58,471 nucleotides of DNA from Mesotaenium endlicherianum (taxonomy: Eukaryota; Streptophyta; Zygnematophyceae; Zygnematales; Mesotaeniaceae): assembly GCA_009602735.1 (NCBI GenBank), contig WELA01003747.1, positions 356,434-414,904 of the forward strand, written 5' to 3'. Of this stretch, positions 33,329-45,972 are shown piece after piece. The position numbers and the translations under genes are program-made. Each line of letters starts with the position of its first letter. Position 1 is the first letter of the stretch. The notes beneath the pieces are model-generated. The model saw nothing but the letters and a program-made list of their open reading frames with translations. It ran no database searches and had not been told where the DNA came from.

Positions 33329-33894
33329 GATATATGGCCTGGAAGACGCGCCTACCAAAAACAAGTTATATAGCTTAACCTTGGACAAAAACACGTGCCG
33401 CCAACTTACTAGCCTTACATCATCGCGGAAGTTTTACAGGCCTCTCTGCTCCCTAATGCTCTCCAATTGACACCGCGCTTACACTTCTCTCACCTGGAAA
33501 AGTATATCGAACATGTATGGCTTGGTACTGACAGGTCAATCAATCTTACTTTCGTCTCTCGTTTCCGTGAAGAGTAGTAGCATGTTTCCCAGCATCTATG
33601 CAGTCTATATTCACGTGATAGAACAGTTCGCCTGCTGATACGCCCAGCAACGAGTTGCCGAGGAAGAATGTCAAATCTATTCCAGGGGTCAAAACGCAGA
33701 GGAACGCAGAGAAGGACATCTAGGTGCTCTTTGGATGACTTCGACATTTTGGCACCTTGAGCGCGTCATGAGTTACTAGTGGTGATATTGGACGAACGTG
33801 CACCCACACAGGGGTCATTCAGATGTATCAAAGAGTTGTTAAGTGCAGAGCAACTCACTTTAGAGGAGTTCATACCAGAATTTAGTTTCAGTCT
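33329..33894. promoter_or_regulatory. Shared upstream region of CSL4 and the INO80D/KANL2-like gene
   Basis: 566 bp between diverging start codons. An 85-codon minus-strand frame at 33490-33747 lies within it. Its product is basic and featureless, and I treat it as chance or as 5' leader sequence. Confidence 0.4.
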
Positions 33895-36668
33895 ATGGCC
33901 ATGGAGAGTGCAGTATTGCTGGCTGGAAAGAAGAGGCCACGTCTGGCAATTGAAGGAGATGGGGCATCACCCTCAAGTGATTCTTACAGAGGGGCACCAA
34001 ATCAGCCAGCAGAAGGTTTGTTAAGTATAGAGCCTGCAGCAAAAAGGCCGTTTCATAAACAAGTAGAGCTGTTAAGACGAGAAGTTGGAAGTAGTACCGG
34101 GAGAGGTGGAGGAGGGACTCCTAGTAGTCCAGATGTCAGCGGTAGCGAGGGGACAGAAAGCAACAGATGGCGTGGTGGAGAAGACTGCATAGAGGAAGGG
34201 CATTCAGAGGAAGGGGTATGGGAGGTTGACGAAGAGGAGGATAGAATACTGCAAGGATCGTGTGTATTGACAGCAGAGGAGGTAATCAGACGCCGGCGAA
34301 ATCGTATCAAGAGGTAAAGAGGTGGCCTTGGGTCCTTCAGTTGCGTGTGCAAAGTATCAATCAGCCAGATGCTTGCAAAAAAGCTGTCTGGCCATGTCCT
34401 TGTTAGTGGGCCGTTCTGACCTCTGAGAATGGTTAAGTCGTCATTATTCGGGCTAAGGGGTTTGTAAGCTTTGAGAGAATAACAGTTGACAATGGATTGA
34501 AGAGAAGCATCCATTGGGCTTTCAAGTTTCTCCAGGGCCAGTCTGCTCCCAAAAGACAAGTGCGGCCTAACCTGTCATAGCACGCGATGTGGCAGACGGC
34601 TTGCTGTCGTTGGCAAATGACGCTGTGAAGTGATTTATGGTTAAGCTGCCGCCCTGTCCATCCTCAGATGCTTCCTCAGATGTGGTGGGGCTTATAGTAA
34701 ATTTCTTGTTAGCATGGGCTAGTGGCGTGCTGTAGCAAGTGTGGAATGAATGGCTGACCATGACCAAGATTGGCCTCTCGCCACAGGAACTTTTGGCAAA
34801 TGTTGCTTTGCGCACATGGCCTCAACACTAAGACTTGCTGCTTCTGATTGTTGGCCTACACAAGTAAGAGCTTGAAAAAGTGTGCTTATCGCCTGAAGGG
34901 AGTGGTGTCAAGACTTGGTCAGACTTGCTCGACCAGCATTAAGCTGGTGGTGTGCGTGGGCGTGTGCCGGGGGGNNNNNNNNNNNNNNNNNNNNNNNNNN
35001 NNNNNNNNNNNNNNNNNNNNNNNNNNNNNNNNNNNNNNNNNNNNNNNNNNNNNNNNNNNNNNNNNNNNNNNNNNNNNNNNNNNNNNNNNNNNNNNNNNNN
35101 NNNNNNNNNNNNNNNNNNNNNNNNNNNNNNNNNNNNNNNNNNNNNNNNNNNNNNNNNNNNNNNNNNNNNNNNNNNNNNNNNNNNNNNNNNNNNNNNNNNN
35201 NNNNNNNNNNNNNNNNNNNNNNNNNNNNNNNNNNNNNNNNNNNNNNNNNNNNNNNNNNNNNNNNNNNNNNNNNNNNNNNNNNNNNNNNNNNNNNNNNNNN
35301 NNNNNNNNNNNNNNNNNNNNNNNNNNNNNNNNNNNNNNNNNNNNNNNNNNNNNNNNNNNNNNNNNNNNNNNNNNNNNNNNNNNNNNNNNNNNNNNNNNNN
35401 NNNNNNNNNNNNNNNNNNNNNNNNNNNNNNNNNNNNNNNNNNNNNNNNNNNNNNNNNNNNNNNNNNNNNNNNNNNNNNNNNNNNNNNNNNNNNNNNNNNN
35501 NNNNNNNNNNNNNNNNNNNNNNNNNNNNNNNNNNNNNNNNNNNNNNNNNNNNNNNNNNNNNNNNNNNNNNNNNNNNNNNNNNNNNNNNNNNNNNNNNNNN
35601 NNNNNNNNNNNGGGGGGGGGGGTTTCAGGCTCATGAAGGTGTACCGGGCACAGTACTGGACGCTGCTGGAGGAGATGCGCTCTAAGTACCGCCGCTTCTA
35701 CTTGCGCAACGGCCGGGGCGGGTGGCGGGAGGGCCCAGAAGGAGATGGCTCCCAGCAGCTTCTGATGCCGCCAGCTGCTGCAGCTGCGGCAGCAGCAGCG
35801 ACTGCGCTGCCGCTGCGAGGCGCAGCTGCCAGAAGTGAGCCGCATGCGCCAGACAAGCCGGCCAATGTGACGCTGCACTGCGCGGCGCCAGGGCCGTGCC
35901 TGGCCAAGCCACTGGCGCTGAGCGTGTTCTGCCTGGCGCACGTCCTTCTGGAGCCGCGCCAGAAGCTCTACAAGCCCTGCATGTTTCCAGCTGCTGCTGC
36001 TCGCGGGTGCGTACTGTATGATCCTTGCCTGCCCAGTCTCAGGTGGAGGCCAAGGCATCCCTGCACTAAATACACCTGTGTGCGCACGTCAGCATCCAGG
36101 GAGGGCACAATTATGCTTGCAAGTTGAGGAATGAGAAGCACGCCGCTCTTGTCACTTGCTTTGAATGTCGTCGCGGTCACAGGGGATCTAATGATGTCCC
36201 CGTCACGATTGCAACAGGGGGGCCGGGGGAGGAGGGGGAGGTGCCAGCGCGACATGTGGCAGGCCCGTGCTGTCTGCGGTGGTGCCGCAGATGTGCCAGG
36301 AGCATCAGGAGAAGGCGCAGAAGCAGGCAGCTCGAGCAGCCAAGCGGGCCACCATGGCGCCCCCCCCCCAAGCGGCAGGTGGTCACTCGAAGGCGGCGGC
36401 CCCGAAGCTGCACCTGATCATCAGCGAATACGTCAAGGCAATCCAGAGCAAGCGACGGGCTCTTCAAGATGCTGCTGCTGCTGCTGCTTCTGGTGGTGGT
36501 GGTGCAGGAGGGAATGCGCTTGTGGATGCAGGCGCTGGCACAGGCGCGGGGCCAGGGGCAGAGGCAGGGGTCGGCAGCACTGTTCTGGCTCCAGCAGCAC
36601 CTGAGGGCAAGCTGTGGGACGTGTCCGGCCCGTTGGTCCAGCAGCCACAGCAGCCACCCTTACTATAG
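33895..36668 (+). CDS. INO80D/KANL2-like protein with zf-C3Hc3H domain
   Basis: Members sit in chromatin complexes (INO80 remodeller subunit D, NSL acetyltransferase subunit KANL2). Exons: 33895-34313, 35629-36006, 36263-36668. The phases close across both introns, giving 400 residues. Exon 1 starts with a nuclear-type basic patch (GKKRPR) and ends LTAEEVIRRRRNRIKR. This continues into exon 2 as KVYRAQYWTLLEEMRSKYRR, the conserved helical segment before the zinc region. The first C3H set is LHC, GPC, VFC and LAH. The second starts at LYKPC and ends QMCQEH, but one expected cysteine is not visible. The C-terminus has a conserved-looking KLHLIISEYVKAIQSKRR followed by alanine/glycine-rich sequence. 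Intron 1 contains the 637-base assembly gap. The in-phase junction suggests no coding exon is lost, but one of length divisible by three cannot be excluded. Confidence 0.8.
34975..35611. other. Assembly gap (637 N)
   Basis: Preceded by CCGGGGG and followed by an eleven-base G run, inside intron 1 of the INO80D/KANL2-like gene. True size unknown. Confidence 0.95.
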
Positions 36669-37573
36669 CTGCGTGCCCCGGCAACAGCATTGGGGAGCTG
36701 CAGGCTTAGCCGTCTGCAGTGGCGCCCACCGTTGACTGGTGAGGCATTGGGTTGTACAGAGATTCATCAGTGGATTAAGCATGTCGTTGACGCGGATCTC
36801 TCATGCATTTTTCATAAATATATGATAGGCGAAGACTGTGATTTGCTCCGGGTGATCGTTGAGCTATCAAGGGCATGACTCAGTCCCCCTTTGCTGCCTC
36901 ATCCTGGATGAGTGCCATGAATGTCACCCAGGTTGCCGAAACTTTTTGAGAGGTGATTGCAGCTTCTTGGACAGAGATGTGTGACAAGCGGGGGCGATAT
37001 TTAACGAGAGGAGTTTATTGGAACTAGCCTTGGCATCCGTAGTCAACGACGGCTTGTACATACTAGGCACATTCATGAGGTGTTTGGAAATAGGTTAAGT
37101 TGTATGAGGATTGCTCACTTGCAAGCTTCACCTTATGTGCTGCTCCCCTCGCAATAGATAAAGGGAGGGTTGCCATAGTTCGCATTGAACTATTACAAAA
37201 ATCATTTCAGTCTTATATTCTTAGCTTAATTGCAATACTCTCCTTATTGAGGCTGCAAATGATGCGCTTACATTGTGTGACACATTGTGGTCAATTTACA
37301 TGATTTTGATAGAAATGAAAAGGAAACGAAAGGATTACTAGGAATTGAGAGCAATCTATGTTCAATCAGAGAGAGTGTCAAATAGTTGACCATGTTTAGG
37401 ATGGGGGATGGGTGAATGTGAGCCCTAATGAGCTCTTTTTCTTGTGTCTTCGGTTCCAGGTTCTTCACGCCAGCGTCATATACAAGACTTTCAGAAGGCT
37501 GCAACTTGGCAACATCTTGCCACACGATCTTCATACAAACATGAGATGGTATTGTTGTCATGTACATAGCCTG

Positions 37574-37630
37574 GATGACAACACGAGACCAGATGTATAA
37601 CCAATTCGTGCAAATTGGACATCGCTACGA
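37574..37630 (-). repeat. Left arm core of a diverged inverted repeat
   Basis: The reverse complement of this stretch resembles 38226-38282 (shared core GTAGCGATGTCCAATTTGCA against ATAGCGATGTCCAATTTGCA). Similarity continues more weakly for about 70 bases on the outer side. Confidence 0.7.
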
Positions 37631-38225
37631 CAAATGAACCATTTCTTCCAACTTGAACACAATTTTCAACTGATCGCTCAAAACACAAAGCAGTGAGGAC
37701 AAAGTTTTTTGTCTAGTCTACAAACTTGTTACGTATCTTTTGGTCTTGTCGACGAAGTCGTGTACGTGCTATGCAAAAGAATCAACACAAACCATCAAAA
37801 TTGTGAATTTGAACTCGTTGTTGCTTGTTGCTCTTTGAAAACTGATTTCCACTGTTGAGAATATCTTGCAACAAATTACCATATTTTTTAAAGATTGACG
37901 TGCTAAAGGGTAAGAACTGGCCGGAGAACCAGGAGGCTTATAGACAAACTTCACTAACTTGCAGTTGTGCAATTAGAGATTTTGACTCAAATAGACAATT
38001 GAACTACGAAAGAAAAGTACAACTTTGTAAATTTTGTTGCTAGAATTTGTCAAATTCACATTTCCCAAAGAAACTGTATCGGGGAAATAAATCTGTCAAC
38101 GTGTGCAATTTGTAAATTTGAATTTTGAAAGGAAAACTTGTTGCAAAAAGAACAACACCACGTCAGTGAGAAACTCGGATAATTGGTTTGAATCCACTTC
38201 GTGGTATATTTGGAAAAAGTGGATT

Positions 38226-38282
38226 GTCATAGCGATGTCCAATTTGCATAAATTGGGAGTACATTTGGTGTCGCGTCATCAA
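38226..38282 (+). repeat. Right arm core of a diverged inverted repeat
   Basis: Pairs with 37574-37630. Beyond the core a second match, CTTCTGAA followed by TATATACAA against TTGTATATGA, lies at corresponding positions, so the arms are longer than the core. Confidence 0.7.
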
Positions 38283-39060
38283 CAGATGGTTCAAGTGTAT
38301 GTTGCCCTTCTTTGAACGGATCCTTCTGAAGTTTTATATACAAGCGCACTTAGCATCGATTAATTGGGTAAGTTGTGTCTCACTAATATTCATGCCGTTT
38401 TTGTGTCATAGTTGCTCCATTTCAAAACCCAGTATGAAGTATCATATTTCTTGCTCTTTACATATAGGTGAAGCAAGTCATGCCTGCATCATATTTGGTG
38501 TTATTTTTGATATACGATCTCTTTCAGTTCAAGATATGTAAGATAACCACCCAAGACTAGCAGTTATGGTCCTGAGCTCTGGCTGAGAAAAATTTAGGCA
38601 GGTGGCCGGCTGTTTACCCACACTCACGCACACACGTAATCAAGAAGGGACCCAACAGGGACCCAAGGGTTGACCACCACGAGGTCAATGGTGCACGACC
38701 GAGCTGGTCCGATGCAGACAAGCACGACTGGCCAAGACTGGTCATGATATTCAATTCGTACGGCTCGTATTTGGCATTGATGATTGTTCCAGGCGGCCTA
38801 ACGACACCTTTGGGTTTCTCGAAAGTGTCTCTTAACGGGAGGAAAATGTACCCGACTCGGATGGCATATAAATAGACTACACAATGCGAGAACAACTTCC
38901 GGAGTGCTTCGCTCTGTTGAGGACTCACTAGCTTCTTGGGCAAGTTGTTGCTATGCGTTGGTGTCAGAATTCTGTTCTTCTTCGTGTTTGCGCTTGTACT
39001 CACTGACATCCCTACAGATGATGAGAGGAATCTGACTGAGGTGAAGATCCCTCTCGAGGA

Positions 39061-39777
39061 ATGACAGGGTCAAAGACAAACACGTACAGTGATGAGGATG
39101 AAGAAGATGAAGAGAAAGAAGGAGGAAGGGTCGAGAACCTTGAAGAGAAGGTCTTTTCTTTTTTGGGTATGGAGGTCAATACAGAAGGTCTCAAGAATAA
39201 GTCAGGAAATGAATCAGCTGTGGTTGATGATGCTAATACAGGACTTAAGGCTGAAGTGAGGGATGAACAACAGCTGTATGTCCAGGCTGCGATTTCAAAC
39301 TACGCTGCAGGAAGGACAGCCAATAGGCTGGCTGATGAAGATAACTATGATGAAGATGAGGAAGAAGAGGGTGGAGGTGGTGACATTGTCTCTCAGGAGG
39401 TGGCACCTGCCTATCTTGCTTCTGTATCGTCTGACTTGGGCGTCGCGTCAGCTTATGAAGCCCTGCACAGGTCTCTGTCCTCTGGGGAAGCAGTTTATGC
39501 TCCTCCAGGAGAGCAGTCTGGTTTTACGGCAGAGCTTGCAAATGCAGGTACACCTGTCCTTGCCTTACTTTGAGCTTCAACTGGACAGGGTAGACAAATG
39601 AGGTGATGAGCTGTGTGTTTTTTGTTAACTCGACCCTGTAAGTACTGCTGGTGCTGTCTGAGATAGCCGACATGAATGCCAGGTGGGCAAACTCTGGATG
39701 GCTCGGGGCAGAAGCAGACTGCAGATCTCGCATGCGTCTGTGCTTCACCAGGTTCCGAGGGCGTAAAGATGGAACAC

Positions 39778-39815
<38 letters not shown>

Positions 39816-40480
39816 AGAGGAGGTGCTGGAGAAATCCAAGAATGTCGCTGCGCCTCAAGAGGGTGCGGCAGATGCGATGGAGACTGAGGTAGGACCATAC
39901 GCACGCATGCACTCCTTGCAGCATCTGGGACCAGACTTCCTGGAGTGACTTGCGATCGACGACACTCGTCCCCGTGTGTGTGAGCAGCAGCCAAGCAGGC
40001 TGGCTGACGAGGATGAGGAGGAGGAGGAGATGGAGCTGCCGGTGCTGTGCACGGAGGGCGGCAAGGACGTGCTGTGCTTCTCCGACCTCTTTGGGCTGCA
40101 GGAGCCCCTGTGGGCCCTCATGATGATGCAGCAGCAGCGCCGCGCAGGGGCCCGCCCACGGGTGCGCCCTCTGCTGCCGCCACCAGGTGGGCTGCGCGGC
40201 ATGCACCCCCCTCCTCCCTGCCTTCAGCGTGCTCTTCTGCTGCTTGCTGTGTTGGAGGCTGACTGGCGCGTGGTGACGTGGCAGAGATGGCCGACAAGGA
40301 GTCCGACGCCACCACTGACGAGGATGAGACGGCACTCAGGACTGCCGGCCGCGGAGGCTTGTTGCTGCCGCCGCCTTCCCTGCCGCGTCTGGAGCTCCAT
40401 ACCCACGGCGATGATAAGGAGAGCAGCGAAGGGTTGGAAAGTGGCGTGGAAGATGCCAGGGCGGATGACGACTCTTTTGC

Positions 40481-40518
<38 letters not shown>

Positions 40519-43500
40519 CAGAGGGGGGCAGGACGGAGGAGGAGGAGGAGGAGGAGGAGGATACCATGCGAGCGCGGTTGCTGTCCTCTCTGGCCGAGGC
40601 CATTCCTGCAGCCCACTTCGGGCCGCTGCACCAGCAGGACTGGGAGGACAGCATCGTGTGGGATGACCCCAGAGGAGGCGCAGGAGGGAGCTCAGAGGCG
40701 CCGCCTGCCTCCACCATCTCGGCTCACGGGGCTGCCCGCGCGTTGCTGGGCCGCCCCGTTGTGGTTGAGAAGCTTGGGGGGCAGCAGCGCGCCAGCAGCA
40801 GCAGCGGCAGCAGCAGCCGGAGCTTGCGACACCCGCAGATGCTGCGGCTGGAGCACTGGCACATTCCCACCACTGCTGCTGCTGATGCCGGCCCCCCCTT
40901 GGCCGGCTCCTCCTCAGCGTCCTCCGCCGCCCACCTTGCCGACGCCCTTGCCAACCGGCTGCTCATCCTGAAGCTGGAAATGCGCGCTCCCACTGCAGAT
41001 GGGGCTGGGAACGCCAGCGACGACGACTGGATGGAGGGGGAGGGGGCGAGGCCCAAGCCAAGGCCGAGGGTGGTGTATGATATGAACGACGCGCGCCTGG
41101 TGTTTGAGGTGCCGCCGGAGCTGAGTCGTGTGCGCCGCCATGCGGCTGCTCTGCTCGTCACGCCCCCCCCCCCACCCCAACCTCCGCCAGCCTCTGCTCC
41201 AGCAGCAGCAGCAGCGCCCGGCAGCAACATCTTGCAGGCGCTGCTGAGCTTCTCCAACGACCGCTACTACAACAGCAGCAAGCGCAGCCACAAGGCGTTG
41301 AAGAAGCGGCACGCCAGCGGCAACAGCCTGAAGGTGCACCACTCGCTGCCGGCGCTGCGCCTGGAGACCATGAAGCCCCGCCTCAGCAAGTCAGTTTATC
41401 TCCCCCCCCCCCGCCGCCCCCCCGGGCAGGTTCCTTCTTTGATATCGTGTGCCATATCCAGGTGGACAGGGGCACCGGCTCGCACTCAGCATGTCCACGC
41501 TGTGTGTGTGTATGTGTGTGTGTGTGTGTGTTGGGGGGTGGGCAGCAAGGAGCTGGCAAACTTCCACCGGCCCAGGGCCGTGTGGACGCCGCATCACAAC
41601 GAGGTGGCGGCCAAGCAGCACGGCAAGCTGGCGCCCTCGGGGCCCATGAAGGTGATCGTGCGCGCCCTGGGCGGCAAGGTGATGAAGCTGCAGGTGGACG
41701 CGGGCGACACGCTGCCCGCGCTACGCGCCAAGGCGGCCAAGAAGCTGGACCTCAAGGCGTGGGAGGCCGTGAAGTTTGTGCACGCGGGCAAGGAGATTGT
41801 GGACGGCGGGCGCACGCTGGCGCAGCAGCAGGTGCCGCCCAACAGCGTGCTGCACGTGGTGCGCAGCGCGGTGCAGCCGCTGCTGCGCGCACAGCGCGTG
41901 CCGGCGGGTGACAACCGGCCCAAGCGGCCGCCGGGCGCATTCAAGAAGAAGTCGGATCTGAGCGCCAAGGACGGGCTGTTTGCGCTGTTCGAGTACTGCG
42001 AGCAGCGGCCGCTGCTGCTGAGCAACGTGGGCATGGGTGCGCGGCTGGCAACGTACTACCGCAAGCAGGCCACGGTCGACACGCACGCGGCCGCGGCGCT
42101 GCGCGAGGCGCGCGGGCCCTGGGGCGGCATCCCCATGCCGCTGGAGCCGGACGAGGAGTCGCCGTTTGTGGGCGACGTGCGCGCGGGCAGCGCGCAGGCC
42201 AGCCTGGAAACCAACCTGTTCCGCGCGCCTGCGTTCCCGCACGCCGTGCCCGCCACCGACTTCCTGCTGGTGCGCTCCGCCAAGGGCAAGCTGAGCGTGC
42301 GGCGCCTGGACTGCCTGCACGTGGTGGGGCAGCAGGAGCCGCACGTGGAGGTGCTGAACCCGGCCGCCAAGGCCGTGGCGCTGCTGCAGGGCAACCGGCT
42401 GCTGGCGGACGTGTACCGCCAGTTCCGCGCCTACAGCTCCGCCAAGCCGCACTACCTGCCGCGCATCCGCGCCGACGAGCTGGCGCTGCACGCGCCCCCG
42501 GGGGGGGGCCCGCAGGCGCAGGCGCAGGCGCTGCACGACGCGTTCATCCGCAAGCGGCTGCGGCACTGCGCGGAGCTGCAGAAGGGCGACGACGCGGGCG
42601 AGCTGCTGTGGGTGATGAAGAAGCACTTTCGCGTGCCGCAGGAGGAGGAGCTGCGGCGGCTGGTGACGCCCGAGATGGTGTGTGCGTACGAGAGCATGCA
42701 GGCGGCGCAGCTGCACCTCAAGCGCCTCGGCATCCAGCACCTCACCTCGCCCGCAGGCCTCAGCGCCGCCATGACGCAGCTGCCAGACGACGCGCTCAAG
42801 CTGGCGGCGTCGGCGCTCATTGAGCGCGAGCTGCAGCTGGCGCCGTGGCACCTGACGGCCAACTTCGTGTCCGCCACCTCGCAGGGCAAGGGCGGGCTGG
42901 AGCGCCTGGAGATCGCGGGCGGCGCGGGCGACCCCACGGGCCGCGGGCTGGGCTTCAGCTTCCTGCGCCTGCCGGCCAAGCAGCCGGGCCAGGCGGCGGA
43001 GCGGCTGGTGGAGAAGAAGGCGGCGGCGGCGCGCGGCGGCACGTCCGTAACGGGCACAGACGCGGACCTGCGGCGGCTGTCCATGGACGCGGCGCGCGAG
43101 GTGCTGCTCAAGTTCAAGGTGGCGCAGGACGTCATTGACAGCATGACGCGCTGGCACCGCATCGCACTTGTGCGCAAGCTGTCCAGCGAGCAGGCGGCGG
43201 CCGCGGCCGGTGCCAAGGGCGGCGTGGCGGCGCTCAACAAGTTTGCACGTGGGCAGCGCATGTCCTACTCGCAGCTGCAGCAGCAGGCGCGCGACAAGTG
43301 CCAGGACATCTGGGACAAGCAGGTGCTCAGCCTGTCGGGCGAGGCGCCCGCGTCCGCCAGCGAGGACGACGAGGGCGAGGATGACCTGGACTCGTTTGCG
43401 GGCGACCTGGAGAACCTGCTGGAGGCGGAGGAGGGCGACGAGGCGGAGGGCAGGCGCGACAGGCGCAAGGGAGGCGCCAGTGGCGGGGGGCTGCGGCGGC

Positions 43501-45972
43501 GCGCGTGGGAGGTGGCGCAGCGCGAGGACGATGCGGAGGATGAGCAGGCGGAGGCGGAGGCCCTGCGCCGCTTTTTGCACGCCGATGATGACAAGGAGAA
43601 GCTGGAGCAGAAGAGCAGCAAGAAGAAGAGTGCCGACAAGGACGGGCCTCCTCCTCCTCCTCTGCTGCCGCCTGCTCCCCTCCCCCAGGCACGTCCCGCT
43701 GCTGCTGCTACCGCCACCACTGCTGGGTGGGTGTCCATTTGTGTCCATCTGGAGGGCACAGTTTGAGAGTTGGCGGGGNAAGAAGGTGATGAAGCTGAAG
43801 AAGCTGATCCGCACCAAGCGGGAGGACGGGACGTACAGCACGCGCGAGGTGTACATCACCGACCCCAAAGAGGTGTGCCTCCCCCCTGCCCCTGCTAGCG
43901 CCTGCTATGCTCCCGTGCTGCTGCTGCTGCTGCGGCGGCGGCGGCACAGAGATGTCCAAATGAAGGTGGTGGGGGGGCTGGGGATGTATGACAGATCGCG
44001 GCCTACAGAGCCAAGCAGGCGGTGACGGCGGCATCCAAGGCCTCAGCAGCAGCGGCAGCGCAGCTGCAGCAGCAGCAGCTGGGGGAGGAGGAGCCCCTGG
44101 CATCCTCCAAGTCCAAGCTGGGAAAGTCACCAGCCCCCCCTTTCAAGAGGGGCGCTGCGGACGAGAGGGCCAAGCTAGGAGGAGGAGGAGGAGGGAAGCC
44201 CAATGCGAGGGGTCCACCTGCAAAGGTGCGCCTCTCTCTCCCTTCCTCCCTCCCTCCCTCTCTCTGTCTTGCCCTGGCACTCTGTGTGCAGCCCCTTCTG
44301 GTGCAGGTGCTGGTGCTGAGGCTGGTGGATGGGGGGGGTGGGTTGGTGGGGGTGTATGCAGGTGGGCCTGCAGGGCAAGTACGGCGGCATTAGTGGTAGC
44401 AGTAGGGTGGAGAAGAAGACAGCGGGGCGGAACGCGGTGGTGTGCGGGGCGTGCGGGCAGGAGGGGCACATGCGCACCAACAAGCTCAAGTGCCCGCTGT
44501 ACATGGAGGACGCGGAGGGCAACCAGATCCACCAGGACGGCGCGCTGGCGGAGGGCCTGCTGGAGCGCCAGGGCACCAAAATCCGCATCATCAAAACCAA
44601 ACTCCCCCAGCTGTCGCCGCCTCCGCTTTTGCCTCCGCCACCGCCGCCAGCTGCCAGCCGACCTCCCAGCACTCCCCCACCTCCCCCACCTCTTCCCAAG
44701 GTGAAGATCAAGATGAAGAGTGAGGGTGCCAGTAGCAGCATGTCCACGGGGGGTGGTCAGGTGGGACTCTTCGATGACGATGATGATGGCACACCTGAAG
44801 AGGGCCACGATGGGGATGGGGACGGGAATGGTCACGGCGATGGCAGTGGGGATGGGAGAGCCAGAGCTGTGCTGCTCCCCCACGACGAGGAGGAGCCGGA
44901 GCAGAGCCTGGCAGCGACAGCAGCGGAGCGGAGGAGCACGCATGAGAAGAAGAAGCACTCCAGGAGCAAGGAGGAGAAGCGCCAGAAGAAGAAGGAGAAG
45001 AAGGAGAAGGAGAGGCGAGAGAGGAGGGAGAGGGATGCCCACAAGGAAGAGAGGGAGGAGGAGCAGGGGGCGCAGGGGGATGAGGAGGAGAACAATCCAT
45101 TGGAGAGTGGTGGGGCTGGGGCTGGTGATGCAGTATCTCGCAGGCCCGCCGTGGCTGCAGAGGGTCAGCCCCATGACAGACAGCCCCACGAGGAGGAGGA
45201 GGTGGAGGTGGGGGAGGGAGGTGCCAGAAGGATGCCCCCGGAGAGAATATGCGTGAAGCTGAAGAAGAGAGCCCCGGAGAGCAGCAGTGGGGCTGGGGGC
45301 GGCACCACAGTAGCTGAGAGGGGCATGAAGAGGAAGCACATGGAGCCTACAGCAGCAGCAGCAGCAGGAGGAGGAGGAGGAGGAGGAGGAGGGGCAGCAG
45401 CAAGAGGACAGGGCAGGAGCAGCGCATCTCCTCATGGCTCTCGTGAGAGAGCAGAGGCAGAGGCAGGGGAGGTGAGCCCTGCAGCGGCAGCTGCTCCTCC
45501 TCCTGCGAAGCGAGCGGCGCGGGTGGTGCGGCCCCTGGACGTGATTCTGGAGGACGTGCTGGACAGCCTGCGCGCGCAGCCGGCCGTCTCCTCCATCTTC
45601 TTGAAGCCGGTCACAAAGAAGGAGGCGCCCGACTATCGCAAGTATGTGGCAACCCCCATGGACTTGCAGTCCATACATAAGAAGAACCGCAGGGGCGAGT
45701 ATCGCACGTGCCAGCAGTTCCTGGACGACATCGACCTCATTGTCTCCAACGCCCATCGCTACAATGTGAACAGGAACAACTGGATACCCCCGCTAGCAGA
45801 CCAGCTGAAGCAGCTCTGCCACCACGAGCTAGCAGTGCTGAAAAGTGAGCTGCGATCCGCTGAGAGGGACAGACCGGCACTGGCACCGGCACCAGCAGTG
45901 GGAGGCTACAGGGCGGCATCCCCCGCCACCTCCACCCCTCTGCCCCCTTCATGGAAGCGCAATGTGAGGTGA
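39061..45972 (+). CDS. TAF1: TAF1, largest subunit of TFIID (plant-type)
   Basis: TAF1 scaffolds TFIID at core promoters. Exons: 39061-39547, 39752-39888, 39988-40186, 40285-41389, 41546-about 43726, about 43780-43872, 43995-44225, 44362-45972; roughly 2000 residues. Order: acidic N-terminus; MELPVLCTEGGKDVLCFSDL; QDWEDSIVWDDP; FSNDRYYNSSKRSHKALKKR and HSLPALRLETMKPRL; FHRPRAVWTP. Next is a ubiquitin-like domain (MKVIVRALGGKVMKL to VLHVVRS), typical of plant TAF1. The conserved core (DUF3591) follows, from KKKSDLSAKDGLFALFEYCE to WDKQVLSLSGEAP. Then come a zinc knuckle (CGACGQEGHMRTNKLKC) and a single bromodomain (residues coded by about 45530-45840, with YVATPMDLQ and NAHRYN). Animal TAF1 has two bromodomains. 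PolyQ (40482-40517), polyE and an EQ repeat mark disordered inserts. The exon 5/6 border is obscured by the N at 43779. Confidence 0.95.
40482..40517 (+). repeat. (CAG)12 in TAF1 coding sequence
   Basis: Twelve uninterrupted CAG codons give a polyglutamine run, followed closely by a (GAG)n polyglutamate run at about 40536-40560. Confidence 0.95.
43779..43779. other. Unresolved gap (single N) in TAF1
   Basis: The N follows GCGGGG. The preceding sequence contains a plausible donor (43727) but no acceptor precedes the next exon, so the intron end lies in the gap. Confidence 0.8.

Larger units (their letters stand above)
36669..39060. other. AT-rich intergenic stretch upstream of TAF1
   Basis: About 2.4 kb without a recognisable gene. 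It contains a diverged inverted repeat (arms near 37500-37640 and 38210-38345). The last 450 bases before TAF1 (38600-39060) are less AT-rich and may hold its promoter and 5' leader. Confidence 0.5.

Noticed and set aside
33490..33747. 85-codon minus-strand frame between CSL4 and the INO80D/KANL2-like gene
   Set aside because: No family, no splice link to CSL4, and the CSL4 start at 33328 already fits the family N-terminus.
41721..43868. 715-codon frame antisense to TAF1
   Set aside because: Long antisense frames are expected opposite GC-rich exons with third-position G/C bias; the sense frame is clearly TAF1.
44143..45756. 537-codon frame antisense to the TAF1 3' exon
   Set aside because: Same composition effect; Leu/Arg/Ser-rich with no domain.
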